64,000 nucleotides of DNA from Devosia sp. (lineage in GTDB: Bacteria; Pseudomonadota; Alphaproteobacteria; Rhizobiales; Devosiaceae): NCBI RefSeq assembly GCF_017307495.1, contig NZ_JAFKHE010000029.1, positions 1 through 64,000 on the forward strand, read 5' to 3'. The translations under genes were made by a program, and so were the position numbers. The notes beneath the pieces are model-generated. The model was not told the DNA's origin, searched no databases, and saw nothing but the letters and a program-made list of their open reading frames with translations. Within the stretch, counting starts at the first letter, position 1; each line of letters starts with the position of its first letter. Shown piece after piece: positions 26,419-33,339 of the stretch.

Positions 26419-26679
26419 ATGATCGAGACATTCGACGATACCGCACCCGCAGGGCAGGAACTCACCGCCTACGACAAGGCGCACGTCAAGCTCTACGCGC
26501 GCTTGCTGGACGCGGATGCCGATGGCGCCGATTGGACAGAGGCGGTGCAGATTCTGTTCGGTCTCGATCCGGCACACGACCCCGAACGCTGTCGACGCAT
26601 CCATGACAGCCATCTCGCTCGCGCCCGCTGGATGACGCACACCGGCTATCGGCACCTTCTGCGCCAGTCCCACCACTGA
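26419..26679 (+). CDS. qseM: QseM-like antiactivator (DUF2285-related small protein)
   Basis: 86 residues from ATG 26419 (an in-frame GTG-type start at 26386 is less likely). The pattern LTAYDKAHVKLYARLLDADADGADW, then DPERCRRIHDSHLARARWMT and GYRHLLRQ, is that of the small DUF2285-associated proteins of alphaproteobacterial ICEs. In the Mesorhizobium island QseM binds and blocks both TraR and FseA, keeping the element silent. The FseA-like gene follows at 26.8 kb, so the pair is complete here. The symbol is given by analogy; no TraR is in the window. Confidence 0.7.
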   Translation: MIETFDDTAPAGQELTAYDKAHVKLYARLLDADADGADWTEAVQILFGLDPAHDPERCRRIHDSHLARARWMTHTGYRHLLRQSHH

Positions 26680-26806
26680 TCTGCCGATGTCCGTGCGATG
26701 CCCTTTCGGCATCAGGCAATGTCCTCTCCCGGCCTTCCACCAACTATGAGGAAATAAGAAAACTGGGCGTTCGACTTGTGCGCGTAATTTGCGAGGAGTT
26801 GACGCT

Positions 26807-27031
26807 ATGAGGCCAGATACAAGCGACTGGCGGGACGACAGCCGTTACGACTATTTCGATAGCTTGCAGGTCGAAGATCTCGCCTGGGAATGTCTTCGCC
26901 GATTCGTTCCTTATCAGCAACTCTACAGCCGTCTCGTGAACGCTGCCACTGAGGCCGCACCGCTTCCGAAAGATGCAGAACGACTCTGGGGGCTGCGATT
27001 TCGCCGCCAGGCCGGGCCTGTCCGCGCTTGA
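26807..27031 (+). CDS. fseA: FseA-like activator, first ORF (DUF6499-like, Msi172 type)
   Basis: 74 residues read without frameshift: MRPDTSDWRDDSRYDYFDSL, then LAWECLRRFVPYQQLYSRL, then LWGLRF and a short out-of-family tail. The conserved part stops at WGLRF (residues 61-65), exactly where the reading frame of the DUF2285 ORF takes over in the +1 frame. In ICEMlSymR7A the equivalent gene msi172 is fused to msi171 by +1 slippage of tRNA-Phe from UUU to UUC. Here the codon for Phe65 is UUU followed by C, so the same event is possible. The fused protein would be about 253 residues and would activate rdfS. Confidence 0.8.
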   Translation: MRPDTSDWRDDSRYDYFDSLQVEDLAWECLRRFVPYQQLYSRLVNAATEAAPLPKDAERLWGLRFRRQAGPVRA

Positions 27032-27569
27032 CCAGGACGTCGTGTGGTCGCCCTCATGCGATAGCGCCATTCTTCTGCTGACGCGCCGACCGGAGTTTCT
27101 GCCTCCTGCCTCTGCGCCATCTTCCGACCTGTTTGCCGTAGGGCGTGACGCTCCCGAAGGCGCCTATGCGTCCATCTCCGAGCACGACATCCGGGTTCTT
27201 TTCTTTTCCGGCACGGTTCCAGATGACCAGCTCGCGGCGCTGGTTCCGTTCGACGGCGACGTCTTCGATCGCATCGACGCCCTGTCTCGAATGGCGCGCA
27301 TCTGGCTCGGCCGCCCACCGCCGCGCGATACGCGCATGACCACCGAGCAACGGCGGCGTTTCCGGCTCAAACTCCGCGCCGCCGACGGTCATATGAACGG
27401 CGCGACCTATCGCGAGATCGCCATCGCAATCTATGGCGCGGCGCGCGTCGATACCGAGCCCTGGAAGACATCGCCGCTGCGCGATGCCGTCATCGCCTTC
27501 GTCGAAGGCGGCCTTGCCCTCATTGACGGCGGCTATCTGCAACTTCTTCGCCATCGCCGCCGCTCCTAG
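26973..27569 (+). CDS. fseA: FseA-like activator, second ORF (DUF2285, Msi171 type)
   Basis: The +1-frame ORF, whose meaningful part begins at about 27003. It carries the DUF2285 domain: VVWSPSCDSAILLLTR, VRVLFF-type strand, LAALVPFDGDVFDRIDALSRMARIWLGR, then RRFRLKLRAADGHMNGATYREIAIAIYG and LLRHRRR. No ribosome-binding site or well-placed start codon is seen for separate translation. That and the 59-base overlap with the first ORF support production by frameshifting. DUF2285 in FseA activates the excisionase gene, which follows at 27713. The alternative is an ordinary inactivating frameshift. Confidence 0.8.
   Translation: MQNDSGGCDFAARPGLSALDQDVVWSPSCDSAILLLTRRPEFLPPASAPSSDLFAVGRDAPEGAYASISEHDIRVLFFSGTVPDDQLAALVPFDGDVFDRIDALSRMARIWLGRPPPRDTRMTTEQRRRFRLKLRAADGHMNGATYREIAIAIYGAARVDTEPWKTSPLRDAVIAFVEGGLALIDGGYLQLLRHRRRS
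26999..27002 (+). promoter_or_regulatory. candidate +1 programmed frameshift site UUU-C
   Basis: In-frame UUU (26999-27001) is followed by C. A shift to UUC (27000-27002) keeps Phe and continues GCC-GCC-AGG into the DUF2285 frame. The upstream codons encode WGLR. The zero-frame stop comes only ten codons later (TGA at 27029-27031). Confidence 0.7.
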
Positions 27570-27712
27570 TCGCCGCGCTTCCATGGCGTCCGGGGTGGAG
27601 ATTTTAGCCACCTCAAGTCCCCCATCCATCCCGCCGACGGTTCTCCGCCACCGTGGTCGCTGTCAGCCGCTGATCGCCAGCGGCCCCCAGCAACCCCACG
27701 GAGGCCCGCCCC

Positions 27713-27994
27713 ATGCGACCCGATACCGCCGCGCTCCCGCCACGCTACCTGCGGACCAAGGAAGCCGCTGAATTTCTCAGCCTGTCCGCCCGCACCCTCG
27801 AAAAACACCGGACCTACGGCACCGGCCCGGCCTACCGCAAGCTCGGCGGGCGCGTCGTCTATGCCGTCGACGATCTCGAAACCTGGGCCGAACGCGGCGC
27901 CGTCACCTCGACCTCCGATCCGCGCGGCTCCGTGCTTCCCGCAAAGCGCCAGACGCTGCCGACCGGCCAGAGCGCCGGCCGATACGCACGCTGA
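27713..27994 (+). CDS. rdfS: RdfS-like excisionase / MerR-type HTH protein
   Basis: 93 residues. The HTH_17/excisionase fold covers about 12-60: YLRTKEAAEFLSLSARTLEKHRTYGTGPAYRKLGGRVVYAVDDLETWAE. This is the usual form of recombination directionality factors in tyrosine-recombinase ICEs. It follows the FseA-like genes by 143 bases, the expected target order. It would bind the attachment sites and turn the integrase toward excision. The same fold occurs in general regulators, so the name rests on context. Confidence 0.78.
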   Translation: MRPDTAALPPRYLRTKEAAEFLSLSARTLEKHRTYGTGPAYRKLGGRVVYAVDDLETWAERGAVTSTSDPRGSVLPAKRQTLPTGQSAGRYAR

Positions 27995-28012
27995 TCGTGG
28001 CCGGTCCCTTTC

Positions 28013-29188
28013 ATGGTGGTGCGGCGTCGTGACCCTTCGGAGCGTGGGCAGCTCGATCTGTTTCGCGCGCTCCCCGGCGACTTCGCGCCACGAGATGCGC
28101 AGGATCTCATGGCCTATCCTTTCTTCTCCCTCTCCAAATCCCATCGCGTCGCCCCGATCGACTTTTCGGCGGGCGACATCACGATCCGCGTCGAGGCCGT
28201 TCCCGATCATGGCATGGCCACGATCTGGGACGCCGACATCCTGATCTGGGCCGCCAGCCAGATCGTCGAAGCTCGCGATAACGGGCTTCGCACGTCCCGA
28301 CTGATGGCCGCGACGCCCTATGAAATCCTCACCTATGTCGGACGCGGCACATCGCTGCGCGACTACCAGCGCCTCAAGGCGGCGCTGGACCGGCTGCAAT
28401 CGACCACTATCTCGACATCGATCCGCCAGCCCGCCGAAGGTCGCCGCCACCGCTTTTCGTGGATCAACGAATGGCAGGAGCGCACCGACCGCCATGGGCG
28501 GCCGGACGGCATCGAACTGATCGTCCCCGACTGGTTCTACAAAGCCGTCCTCGATGAAGCGCTTATCCTCACCATCGACCCGGCCTATTTCCATCTCACC
28601 GGCGGCCTCGATCGCTGGCTCTACCGCATCGTGCGTAAGCACGGCGGCCGCCAGCGCGACGGGTGGCGTTTCGATCTGCGCCACCTCCACGTCAAATCCG
28701 GCAGTCTGTCGCCGTTCAAACGCTTCGCGTTCGAGCTGCGCGACATCGTGCGGCGCCAGCCGCTGCCCGGCTACGTCCTGTCGCTGGAGGTGGAGATCGG
28801 CGGGCGCACGCTGCTCGCTTTCGAGCCGCTCCCGGCCTGTGGAAAACCTGTGGACGGCCTCGTGCTATCGGGAACCCGGACTATCGTGCCATCGGGAACC
28901 CGAGGCTCGTGCTATCAGGAACCCAAACCGGCCTTAACGTCTGGAAATCGGAGGCGGATTCGCGCCCTTAACTTAGAGTCTAACCAAGAATCTAACCTTG
29001 AAGCGCGCGCGCGCGATGTGGAGAACCTCATCCGCGACGCCGCCAGAAGCCTCAGCGTAGCGGCGAAAAAGAGCGTCCCGATCGCACCGTCCGGTCCCCG
29101 AAGGGCTTCCGGCAACGTCCTCTCGGCCCAGGTCGGCGATCCCGAAGCGCCCCGGCTTCCCCTTGATGCACCGGGGGAACGCCGATGA
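28013..29188 (+). CDS. repA: replication initiator protein A (RPA family)
   Basis: 391 residues. The N-terminal 270 residues match plasmid RepA of the RPA family: MAYPFFSLSKSHRVAPIDF, GMATIWDADILIWAASQI, a winged-helix segment, and LTGGLDRWLYRIVRKHGG. The C-terminal 120 residues are low-complexity and include the translation of an iteron array. An initiator in an ICE suggests replication of the excised circle. The gene overlaps parA by four bases (ATGA), so repA-parA form one maintenance operon. The start at 28013 is an ATG close behind rdfS. Confidence 0.85.
   Translation: MVVRRRDPSERGQLDLFRALPGDFAPRDAQDLMAYPFFSLSKSHRVAPIDFSAGDITIRVEAVPDHGMATIWDADILIWAASQIVEARDNGLRTSRLMAATPYEILTYVGRGTSLRDYQRLKAALDRLQSTTISTSIRQPAEGRRHRFSWINEWQERTDRHGRPDGIELIVPDWFYKAVLDEALILTIDPAYFHLTGGLDRWLYRIVRKHGGRQRDGWRFDLRHLHVKSGSLSPFKRFAFELRDIVRRQPLPGYVLSLEVEIGGRTLLAFEPLPACGKPVDGLVLSGTRTIVPSGTRGSCYQEPKPALTSGNRRRIRALNLESNQESNLEARARDVENLIRDAARSLSVAAKKSVPIAPSGPRRASGNVLSAQVGDPEAPRLPLDAPGERR
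28861..28924 (+). repeat. three iteron-like direct repeats inside repA
   Basis: CGTGCTATCGGGAACCC (28861-28877), CGTGCCATCGGGAACCC (28885-28901) and CGTGCTATCAGGAACCC (28908-28924) have spacings of 24 and 23 bases, about two helical turns. Just upstream are TGTGGAAAA and TGTGGAC, which resemble DnaA boxes. An AT-richer stretch with a CTAACC repeat follows (28968-29000). Together they are a candidate replication origin within the initiator gene. Confidence 0.65.
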
Positions 29189-29838
29189 TCGTCGCGCTCC
29201 TCAATCAGAAAGGCGGGGTCGGGAAGACGACGCTCGCGCTCCATCTCGCCGGTGAACTCGCCGGGCGCGGCAGGCGTGTCACGCTGATCGATGCGGACCC
29301 GCAGGGCTCGGCGCTCGACTGGTCCGAGCAGCGCAACCGTGAGGGCCTGCCGCGCGCGTTCGGCGTCGTCGGCCTGGCGCGCGATACGCTCCACCGCGAA
29401 GCGCCCGAGCTGGCGCGCGATGCCGATCACATCGTCATCGACGGCCCGCCGCGCGTCGCGGGCCTCATGCGGTCGGCATTGCTCGCCGCCGACCTCGTGC
29501 TGATCCCGGTGCAGCCATCGCCGCTCGACGGCTGGGCCTCGGCCGAGATGCTTTCGCTCCTGTCGGAAGCGCGCATCTACCGGCCGCAGCTCGTCGCCCG
29601 CTTCGTTCTCAATCGCTGCGCCGCGCGCACCGTCATCGCTCGCGAGACGGCCGAGACGCTGGCCGATCACGATCCTCCGGTGCTCGCCGCGACCATCGGC
29701 CAGCGCATCGTCTTCGCCGACGCCGCGCAGTCCGGGCGGCTGGCCTCGGAAATCGACAGTGGCTCGCCCGCCGCTCGCGAAATCGCCGCGCTCGCATCCG
29801 AGATCGGGCGGCTGCGCATCGGGAGGGACGGATCATGA
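29185..29838 (+). CDS. parA: ParA-family partition ATPase
   Basis: 217 residues with the deviant Walker A NQKGGVGKTT (7-16), the second ATP motif DADPQGSALDW, and the switch region VIDGPPR. It is the short form without an N-terminal HTH. It sits between repA and a methylase with ATGA overlaps on both sides. It would segregate the excised or replicating element; its partner may be the RHH protein at 30575. Confidence 0.92.
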   Translation: MIVALLNQKGGVGKTTLALHLAGELAGRGRRVTLIDADPQGSALDWSEQRNREGLPRAFGVVGLARDTLHREAPELARDADHIVIDGPPRVAGLMRSALLAADLVLIPVQPSPLDGWASAEMLSLLSEARIYRPQLVARFVLNRCAARTVIARETAETLADHDPPVLAATIGQRIVFADAAQSGRLASEIDSGSPAAREIAALASEIGRLRIGRDGS

Positions 29839-30578
29839 TCGTCCTTGCCGGCGACTGCCGCGAACTCATGCCGCCGCGCGGCCCGTTCGACATGATCCTC
29901 GCCGATCCGCCCTATGGCGACACCTCGCTCGCCTGGGATCGGCGCGTCGAGGGCTGGTTGGCGCTGGCGCGCGCCGCCCTCAAGCCCACCGGCTCGATCT
30001 GGGTCTTCGGTTCGCTGCGCAGCTTCATGGCGACCGCCGACCGTTTCGCGGATGCCGGATTGCGGATCGCACAGGAGATCATCTGGGAGAAGCAGAACGG
30101 CTCCAGCTTTCATGCCGACCGCTTCAAGCGCGTGCATGAGCTGGCCGTGCAGTTCTACCCCGCCGAGACGGCCTGGCGCGACATCTACAACGAGGTCCAG
30201 ACCACGCCCGATGCGACGGCGCGCACAGTCCGCCGCAAGCAGCGTCCTCCCCATACCGGCCAGATCGACGCCGGCCATTACGTCAGCCAGGACGGCGGGC
30301 CGCGCATCATGCGTTCGGTCATCTACCTGCGCAATTGCCACGGCCGCGCGATCCACCCGACCGAAAAGCCGTCCGTGCTGCTCGAAATCCTGATCCGCAC
30401 GAGCTGCCCGGAAGGCGGGTTGCTCGGCGACTGGTTCGCAGGGTCCGGCGCGGCCGGCGAAGCCTGCCGGCTGTCCGGCCGCCGCTATATCGGCTGCGAG
30501 ATCGATCCCGACATGGCCGCGCGCGCCCGTTCACGGCTCGCCTCGCTTTTGCCCTTCGATGACGCAGGCGCGTCATGA
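29835..30578 (+). CDS. DNA adenine methyltransferase, N6-type
   Basis: 247 residues. The catalytic DPPY is at 24-27, before a central target-recognition region. HPTEKP comes near 175, and the AdoMet loop DWFAGSGAAGEA near 199-210. DPPY first and FxGxG last is the beta-type order, as in CcrM relatives. No restriction endonuclease is adjacent, so it is an orphan enzyme, possibly masking the element from restriction or timing replication. Both ends overlap neighbouring genes. Confidence 0.88.
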   Translation: MIVLAGDCRELMPPRGPFDMILADPPYGDTSLAWDRRVEGWLALARAALKPTGSIWVFGSLRSFMATADRFADAGLRIAQEIIWEKQNGSSFHADRFKRVHELAVQFYPAETAWRDIYNEVQTTPDATARTVRRKQRPPHTGQIDAGHYVSQDGGPRIMRSVIYLRNCHGRAIHPTEKPSVLLEILIRTSCPEGGLLGDWFAGSGAAGEACRLSGRRYIGCEIDPDMAARARSRLASLLPFDDAGAS

Positions 30579-30826
30579 CGGCCCGCGTCGAAAAGCGCGG
30601 CTTCGCCAGGCGCCCCGCCGATCCCGAGCAATGGATCAGGACGGCCGAGAGCCCGCCGCGCGCATCCGAAGCCACCGCCTACACGGCGCGTCTCACCATT
30701 GACGTGACGCCCGAGCTGCGCGGCCGGATCAAGATCGCGGCCTTCGGGCGCGGCGTCACCGTCGCCGAGATGCTACGCGAGCTGCTCTCGCGCGAATTTC
30801 CCCCGACCCCAGGAGACCCCACATGA
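30575..30826 (+). CDS. small ribbon-helix-helix-like protein, possible ParA partner
   Basis: 83 residues: a disordered basic N-terminus, then a strand-helix-helix, TAYTARLTIDVTPELRGRIKIAAFGRGVTVAEMLRELLSREF. This is the RHH layout of ParG/ParB-type centromere proteins and of plasmid repressors. Operon position (parA, methylase, this) supports the partition reading. Both ends overlap by four bases. Confidence 0.75.
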   Translation: MTARVEKRGFARRPADPEQWIRTAESPPRASEATAYTARLTIDVTPELRGRIKIAAFGRGVTVAEMLRELLSREFPPTPGDPT

Positions 30827-31344
30827 CCGGCGCCGCGGCCCCCCGCGTGCGCGGCGGCCCGATGCCGTCCGCGCTCTCCCATGATCGCATGGTCCGCGTC
30901 GAACTGACGTGGATCGAGAAGAAGATCGAATACTGGATCAGGTTCGGCCAGCCGGCGAACGAACAGATCATCGACCGTCGCCAGCGCATTCTCTCTTTCC
31001 GGCCGAACACCGTCTTCGCCTTCGTCCGATGGGCGGCGAACGACTTCGGCACGATCATCTCGCGCATCGACATCGTGCGCGCGGTCGAACCGGGCGAGGC
31101 TTATCAGACGCTGCCCTTCGTGCGGCCGGGCGGCGAAATCCTGCTGAAGATCGAGGGCTGGCCGAAGGTCGAGGACGTGCTGCACCACGTCGATGCGATC
31201 GAGGCGATCGGCATCGAAGCGGACGCCGTTTCGCCGGAACACTGGCGGCACGTCCACAACCGGATGGCCGCCGCTCAACGCCCACGCGCCTATACTCTCG
31301 AACAGCATCGCGCCTTCCTCCTACGCAGGAAGGTCCAGCCATGA
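30823..31344 (+). CDS. DUF2840 protein
   Basis: 173 residues of a family found almost only in alphaproteobacterial conjugative elements, always near traF: VELTWIEKKIEYWIRFG, RILSFRPNTVFAFVRWAANDFGT, a GG-ILLKIEGWPKV strand, and a C-terminal helix. The function is unknown. ATGA overlaps with both neighbours show it belongs to the repA-traF operon. Confidence 0.85.
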   Translation: MTGAAAPRVRGGPMPSALSHDRMVRVELTWIEKKIEYWIRFGQPANEQIIDRRQRILSFRPNTVFAFVRWAANDFGTIISRIDIVRAVEPGEAYQTLPFVRPGGEILLKIEGWPKVEDVLHHVDAIEAIGIEADAVSPEHWRHVHNRMAAAQRPRAYTLEQHRAFLLRRKVQP

Positions 31345-31886
31345 CGCGCGCCGGCCTCATCCTCGTCATGGCGCTCGCCACGATGGGCATCGGCTATCCG
31401 GCGCTCACGCCAATGCCGATCAAGATCATGTGGAACGCCTCGGCCAGCGCGCCCATCGGCCTCTACACGATCGACTTCGACGGGCCGTTCGACGTGACTG
31501 ATCTTGTCGCGGTCGACGCACCCGAACCGCTCGCCGCCTTCATGGCCGAGCGCGGCTATCTGCCCAACGGCGTACCGCTGCTGAAGCGCGTTCTCGGCGT
31601 TTCCGGGCAGACCGTTTGCCGCTCCGGCCGCACGATCACTGTGGACGGGATCGAGATGGGCACGGCACTGGAGCGCGACCGCATCGGCCGGGAACTGCCC
31701 GCCTGGCGGGGCTGCCGCCGCATCCATACCGGCGAAGTCTTCCTCATGAACTGGCAGGTCCGCGACAGCCTCGACGGTCGCTACTTCGCCCTGACCTCCA
31801 CCGACCGGGTCATCGGCCACGCGGTCCCGCTGTGGACCGACGAAGACGGAACCGGCCGCTTTGAATGGCGTGCCCCGACCCGGTGA
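31341..31886 (+). CDS. traF: conjugal transfer peptidase TraF (S26 family)
   Basis: 181 residues. An N-terminal membrane segment is followed by NASASAPIGLY, where Ser36 is the nucleophile, and LLKRVLG with Lys82 as base. HTGEVFLMNWQVRDSLDGRYF and VIGHAVPLW complete the S26 fold. TraF processes and cyclises the TrbC pilin in IncP-type systems; the pilin gene trbC is at 38680. The protein is periplasmic, anchored in the inner membrane. Confidence 0.9.
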   Translation: MTRAGLILVMALATMGIGYPALTPMPIKIMWNASASAPIGLYTIDFDGPFDVTDLVAVDAPEPLAAFMAERGYLPNGVPLLKRVLGVSGQTVCRSGRTITVDGIEMGTALERDRIGRELPAWRGCRRIHTGEVFLMNWQVRDSLDGRYFALTSTDRVIGHAVPLWTDEDGTGRFEWRAPTR

Positions 31887-31954
31887 ACGCCTCGCCAACG
31901 GCGGGAGCGGTGCCCGCCGATGGCTTTCCCAACGTCACCGCAAAGGAAGCAATC

Positions 31955-32302
31955 ATGCCTCAGATTGGTGAATTTACGCGCGAAGAGACCGGCTTCATCG
32001 GCAATCTTCTTACGCTGCTGCTCGTTCAGGACATCATCATCGTTCCGGCCGAGCCGTCAGACGCCGAAAACGCGCCCGATTATCGCGTTCACGTCTTCGA
32101 TGCCATGAGCAACGAGACCACCGCCGAGATCGGCGCGGGGTGGAAGCGCACCGGCGAGAAGGCCGGCGAGTATGTCGCGCTGCTGATCGACGATCCGACA
32201 TTCCCGCAGCCGATCCGCGCCAACCTGTTCCGTGACGATGATGCCGGAAAAGACTGGACGCTGCACTGGTCGCGTCCGCGCGACCGCGCCGAGAAGGACT
32301 GA
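31955..32302 (+). CDS. DUF736 protein
   Basis: 115 residues: IGEFTREETGFIGNLLTLLL, then DYRVHVFDAMSNETTAEIGAGWKR, YVALLIDDPTFPQPIRANLF and WTLHWSRP. The DUF736 family is common in rhizobial and sphingomonad ICEs near the relaxase, with no known activity. The start is ATG 31955 behind AAAGGAAG. Confidence 0.9.
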   Translation: MPQIGEFTREETGFIGNLLTLLLVQDIIIVPAEPSDAENAPDYRVHVFDAMSNETTAEIGAGWKRTGEKAGEYVALLIDDPTFPQPIRANLFRDDDAGKDWTLHWSRPRDRAEKD

Positions 32303-32305
32303 CCG

Positions 32306-33085
32306 ATGCCCGCTCGCCGTCTATCGACGAGCCATCGGAGTGCGCACGGGCGGCATCGCGCCGCCCGGCGCATGGCTCTCTTTCTCCTTTCCGGCCTGAT
32401 CCTCGCAGCGAGCGCGACCGGCGCCGCTCATGCACAATCCGCACCAGTCGCTCGTCCGGCCGCCGTCGATCCCTATGCCGCCCACATCACCGAGGCGGCG
32501 CAGCGGTTCGCCATCCCCGAACGCTGGATTCGCGCCGTTCTGCGCGCCGAGAGCGCGGGCGACGTGCGCGCCATCTCGTCGGCGGGTGCGTTGGGACTGA
32601 TGCAGGTCATGCCCGACACCTGGGCCGCCTTGCGCGTCCGCTACCGTCTCGGCCGTGACCCTTATGACCCGCACGACAACATCATGGCGGGCGCGGCCTA
32701 TCTGCGCGAAATGTGGGACCGCTATGGCGATGTCGGCGCGATGCTCGCGGCCTACAACGCCGGTCCCGGCCGCTATGACGACCATCGCTCGACCGGTCGC
32801 GCGTTGCCGGGCGAAACGCGGGCCTATGTCGCCGCGCTCGTGCCGGTTCTTGGCGGCGCGGCCGCACCCGAAACGTCAGTCCGGCGAGCCGATCCGCCGC
32901 CCGACTGGCGCGAGGCGGCGATCTTCGTCGTGCGTTCCGCCGACGCTCGCCCCGCGGTGTCACGGTCGGCCAGCGAGCGTTCGGCCGACAGCCGATCCTC
33001 CGTCACGGCGAGGCCATCCGATCCGGCCGCGACATCGGATTCGCCCCTTGTCGTCGCACGCTCCATCCCAGGAGAGCGCCCATGA
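32306..33085 (+). CDS. lytic transglycosylase (VirB1/TrbN-like)
   Basis: 259 residues with a signal peptide (an arginine-rich N-terminus, then a hydrophobic core and AHAQ at about 41-44; a start at Met23 is also possible). The SLT domain has the catalytic Glu82 in RAES, then SSAGALGLMQVMP, NIMAGAAYLREM and AAYNAGPGRYD. The C-terminal 70 residues are Ser/Arg-rich and likely disordered. It cuts peptidoglycan locally for assembly of the secretion channel. Confidence 0.9.
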   Translation: MPARRLSTSHRSAHGRHRAARRMALFLLSGLILAASATGAAHAQSAPVARPAAVDPYAAHITEAAQRFAIPERWIRAVLRAESAGDVRAISSAGALGLMQVMPDTWAALRVRYRLGRDPYDPHDNIMAGAAYLREMWDRYGDVGAMLAAYNAGPGRYDDHRSTGRALPGETRAYVAALVPVLGGAAAPETSVRRADPPPDWREAAIFVVRSADARPAVSRSASERSADSRSSVTARPSDPAATSDSPLVVARSIPGERP

Positions 33086-33339
33086 GCGTGCGGGCCGTCC
33101 TTCGCGCGCAATCGTGGCCCGGCGTGTCATGGAGAGCGCAAGGGGCAGAGGCAGGCACAACAACCGGACGATGGCGAGATAAAAAGGCGCACGGTGCGCT
33201 TTGGTCGGTCGGTTGTTTTTGCTTGGGTTTTCGGCGCGTTCCGCACCGTGCCGCGCTTTCGCGCACCGTGCGCTCCGCGCCCATCTTCATGATTTTCCTG
33301 TCCCTTTTGCACCGTGCGGGGCTGCACCATGGCCGATGA
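33082..33339 (+). CDS. doubtful small ORF overlapping the candidate oriT
   Basis: 85 codons beginning with an ATGA overlap and a GGAGAG ribosome-binding site, which argues for translation. Its sequence (RAVLRAQSWPGVSWRAQG) shows no family, and its second half coincides with a cluster of inverted repeats before the relaxase gene. It may be a leader peptide or an accident. Confidence 0.3.
   Translation: MSVRAVLRAQSWPGVSWRAQGAEAGTTTGRWRDKKAHGALWSVGCFCLGFRRVPHRAALSRTVRSAPIFMIFLSLLHRAGLHHGR
33187..33328 (+). promoter_or_regulatory. repeat cluster upstream of the relaxase: candidate oriT or operator array
   Basis: Four copies of a CGCACCGTGCG-type palindrome lie within 135 bases: GCGCACGGTGCGC (33187-33199), CGCACCGTGC (33242-33251), GCGCACCGTGCGC (33261-33273) and GCACCGTGCGG (33309-33319). 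A T-rich stretch (33214-33232) and AT-rich patches lie between them. Position directly before the relaxase start is usual for an oriT. The nick site cannot be identified by eye. Confidence 0.55.

Noticed and set aside
29003..29018. alternating CG run in repA
   Set aside because: Short GC-alternating tracts are common at this base composition; no further structure surrounds it apart from the iterons already listed.
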